From Paludibacteraceae bacterium (lineage in GTDB: Bacteria > Bacteroidota > Bacteroidia > Bacteroidales > Paludibacteraceae), in the NCBI GenBank assembly GCA_947445425.1, contig CANFFA010000202.1, forward strand, positions 1 through 5,341: 5,341 bases of DNA. The letters are read 5' to 3'. The translations under genes and the position numbers were made by a program. The notes beneath the pieces were generated by a model that did not search any database, had not been told where the DNA came from, and saw only the letters and a program-made list of their open reading frames with translations. Within the stretch, counting starts at the first letter, position 1, and each line of letters opens with the position of its first letter. This document shows, piece after piece, positions 5,241-5,341 of this stretch.

Positions 5241-5341
5241 CATGAACAACAAATAATGTAGTATAAGGAAAGGTAAAATTATTTTTTATACCACGTCAAT
5301 TTTCTACAATAAATTAAAGAGATAGCATCCGAGCAAAATAA

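Larger units (their letters stand above)
4652..5341. other. 690-bp non-coding region: likely promoter and leader of a stable RNA operon
   Basis: No protein gene, tRNA or rRNA sequence is recognisable here on either strand. From left to right it contains a small AT palindrome (TTATTTG-CAAATAA at 4657-4670), a featureless T-rich stretch to about 4860, promoter P1, a leader motif, an A/T hairpin, promoter P2, a long AT-rich inverted repeat and a second leader motif. This organisation, with rRNA-like promoters and no ORF after them, suggests that an rRNA operon begins just past the right edge. A tRNA operon is the main alternative. Confidence 0.55.

Noticed and set aside
4902..5341. Search for a tRNA, start of 16S rRNA or CRISPR array in the right-hand non-coding region
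   Set aside because: No T-loop consensus, no 16S 5' motif (AGAGTTTGATC) and no regularly spaced repeats are present. The AT-rich repeats are inverted and few.

Overview
The window looks like a chromosomal piece from a low-GC member of the Bacteroidota. Three things point there. None of the start codons has a Shine-Dalgarno sequence. Several promoters fit the Bacteroidota pattern (TTG or TTTG near -33, TAnnTTTG near -7). The genes also resemble families common in that phylum: a very long RluA-type pseudouridine synthase, an FHS-type sugar transporter and a YchJ-like protein. Genus cannot be told from this sequence.

Layout. Positions 1-158 (+) hold the C-terminal end of a YchJ-family protein, cut by the window edge. 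It is followed at 213-668 (+) by a complete small gene of the Imm-5-like putative immunity family; no toxin gene lies beside it in the window. A short convergent gap follows, then a 545-residue RluA-family pseudouridine synthase on the minus strand (851-2488). Its C-terminal third closely resembles RluA. Its N-terminal 330 residues contain a long coiled coil and a cysteine-bearing region with a deaminase-like layout. A 506-bp divergent intergenic region (2489-2994) carries a good promoter for an FHS-family major facilitator transporter (2995-4338, +). A possible two-helix small membrane protein (4457-4651, +) comes next, preceded by a palindrome that matches the FNR-type consensus.

The last 690 bp (4652-5341) contain no convincing protein gene. 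They hold two tandem Bacteroidota promoters whose initial transcribed sequences nearly repeat each other, two leader motifs of the kind seen before 16S rRNA genes, and an AT-rich long inverted repeat enclosing two hairpins. The most likely reading is the promoter and leader region of a ribosomal (or other stable) RNA operon that begins just beyond the right edge. No rRNA or tRNA sequence is visible inside the window.

The protein genes do not form an obvious pathway. The ychJ-like and immunity-like genes may be co-transcribed (54 bp apart, same strand). The others look like separate housekeeping or transport units. No clearly new multi-gene system is evident. The best leads are the N-terminal half of the pseudouridine synthase, the structured element in the presumed rRNA leader, and a 17-bp direct repeat that brackets the synthase gene.
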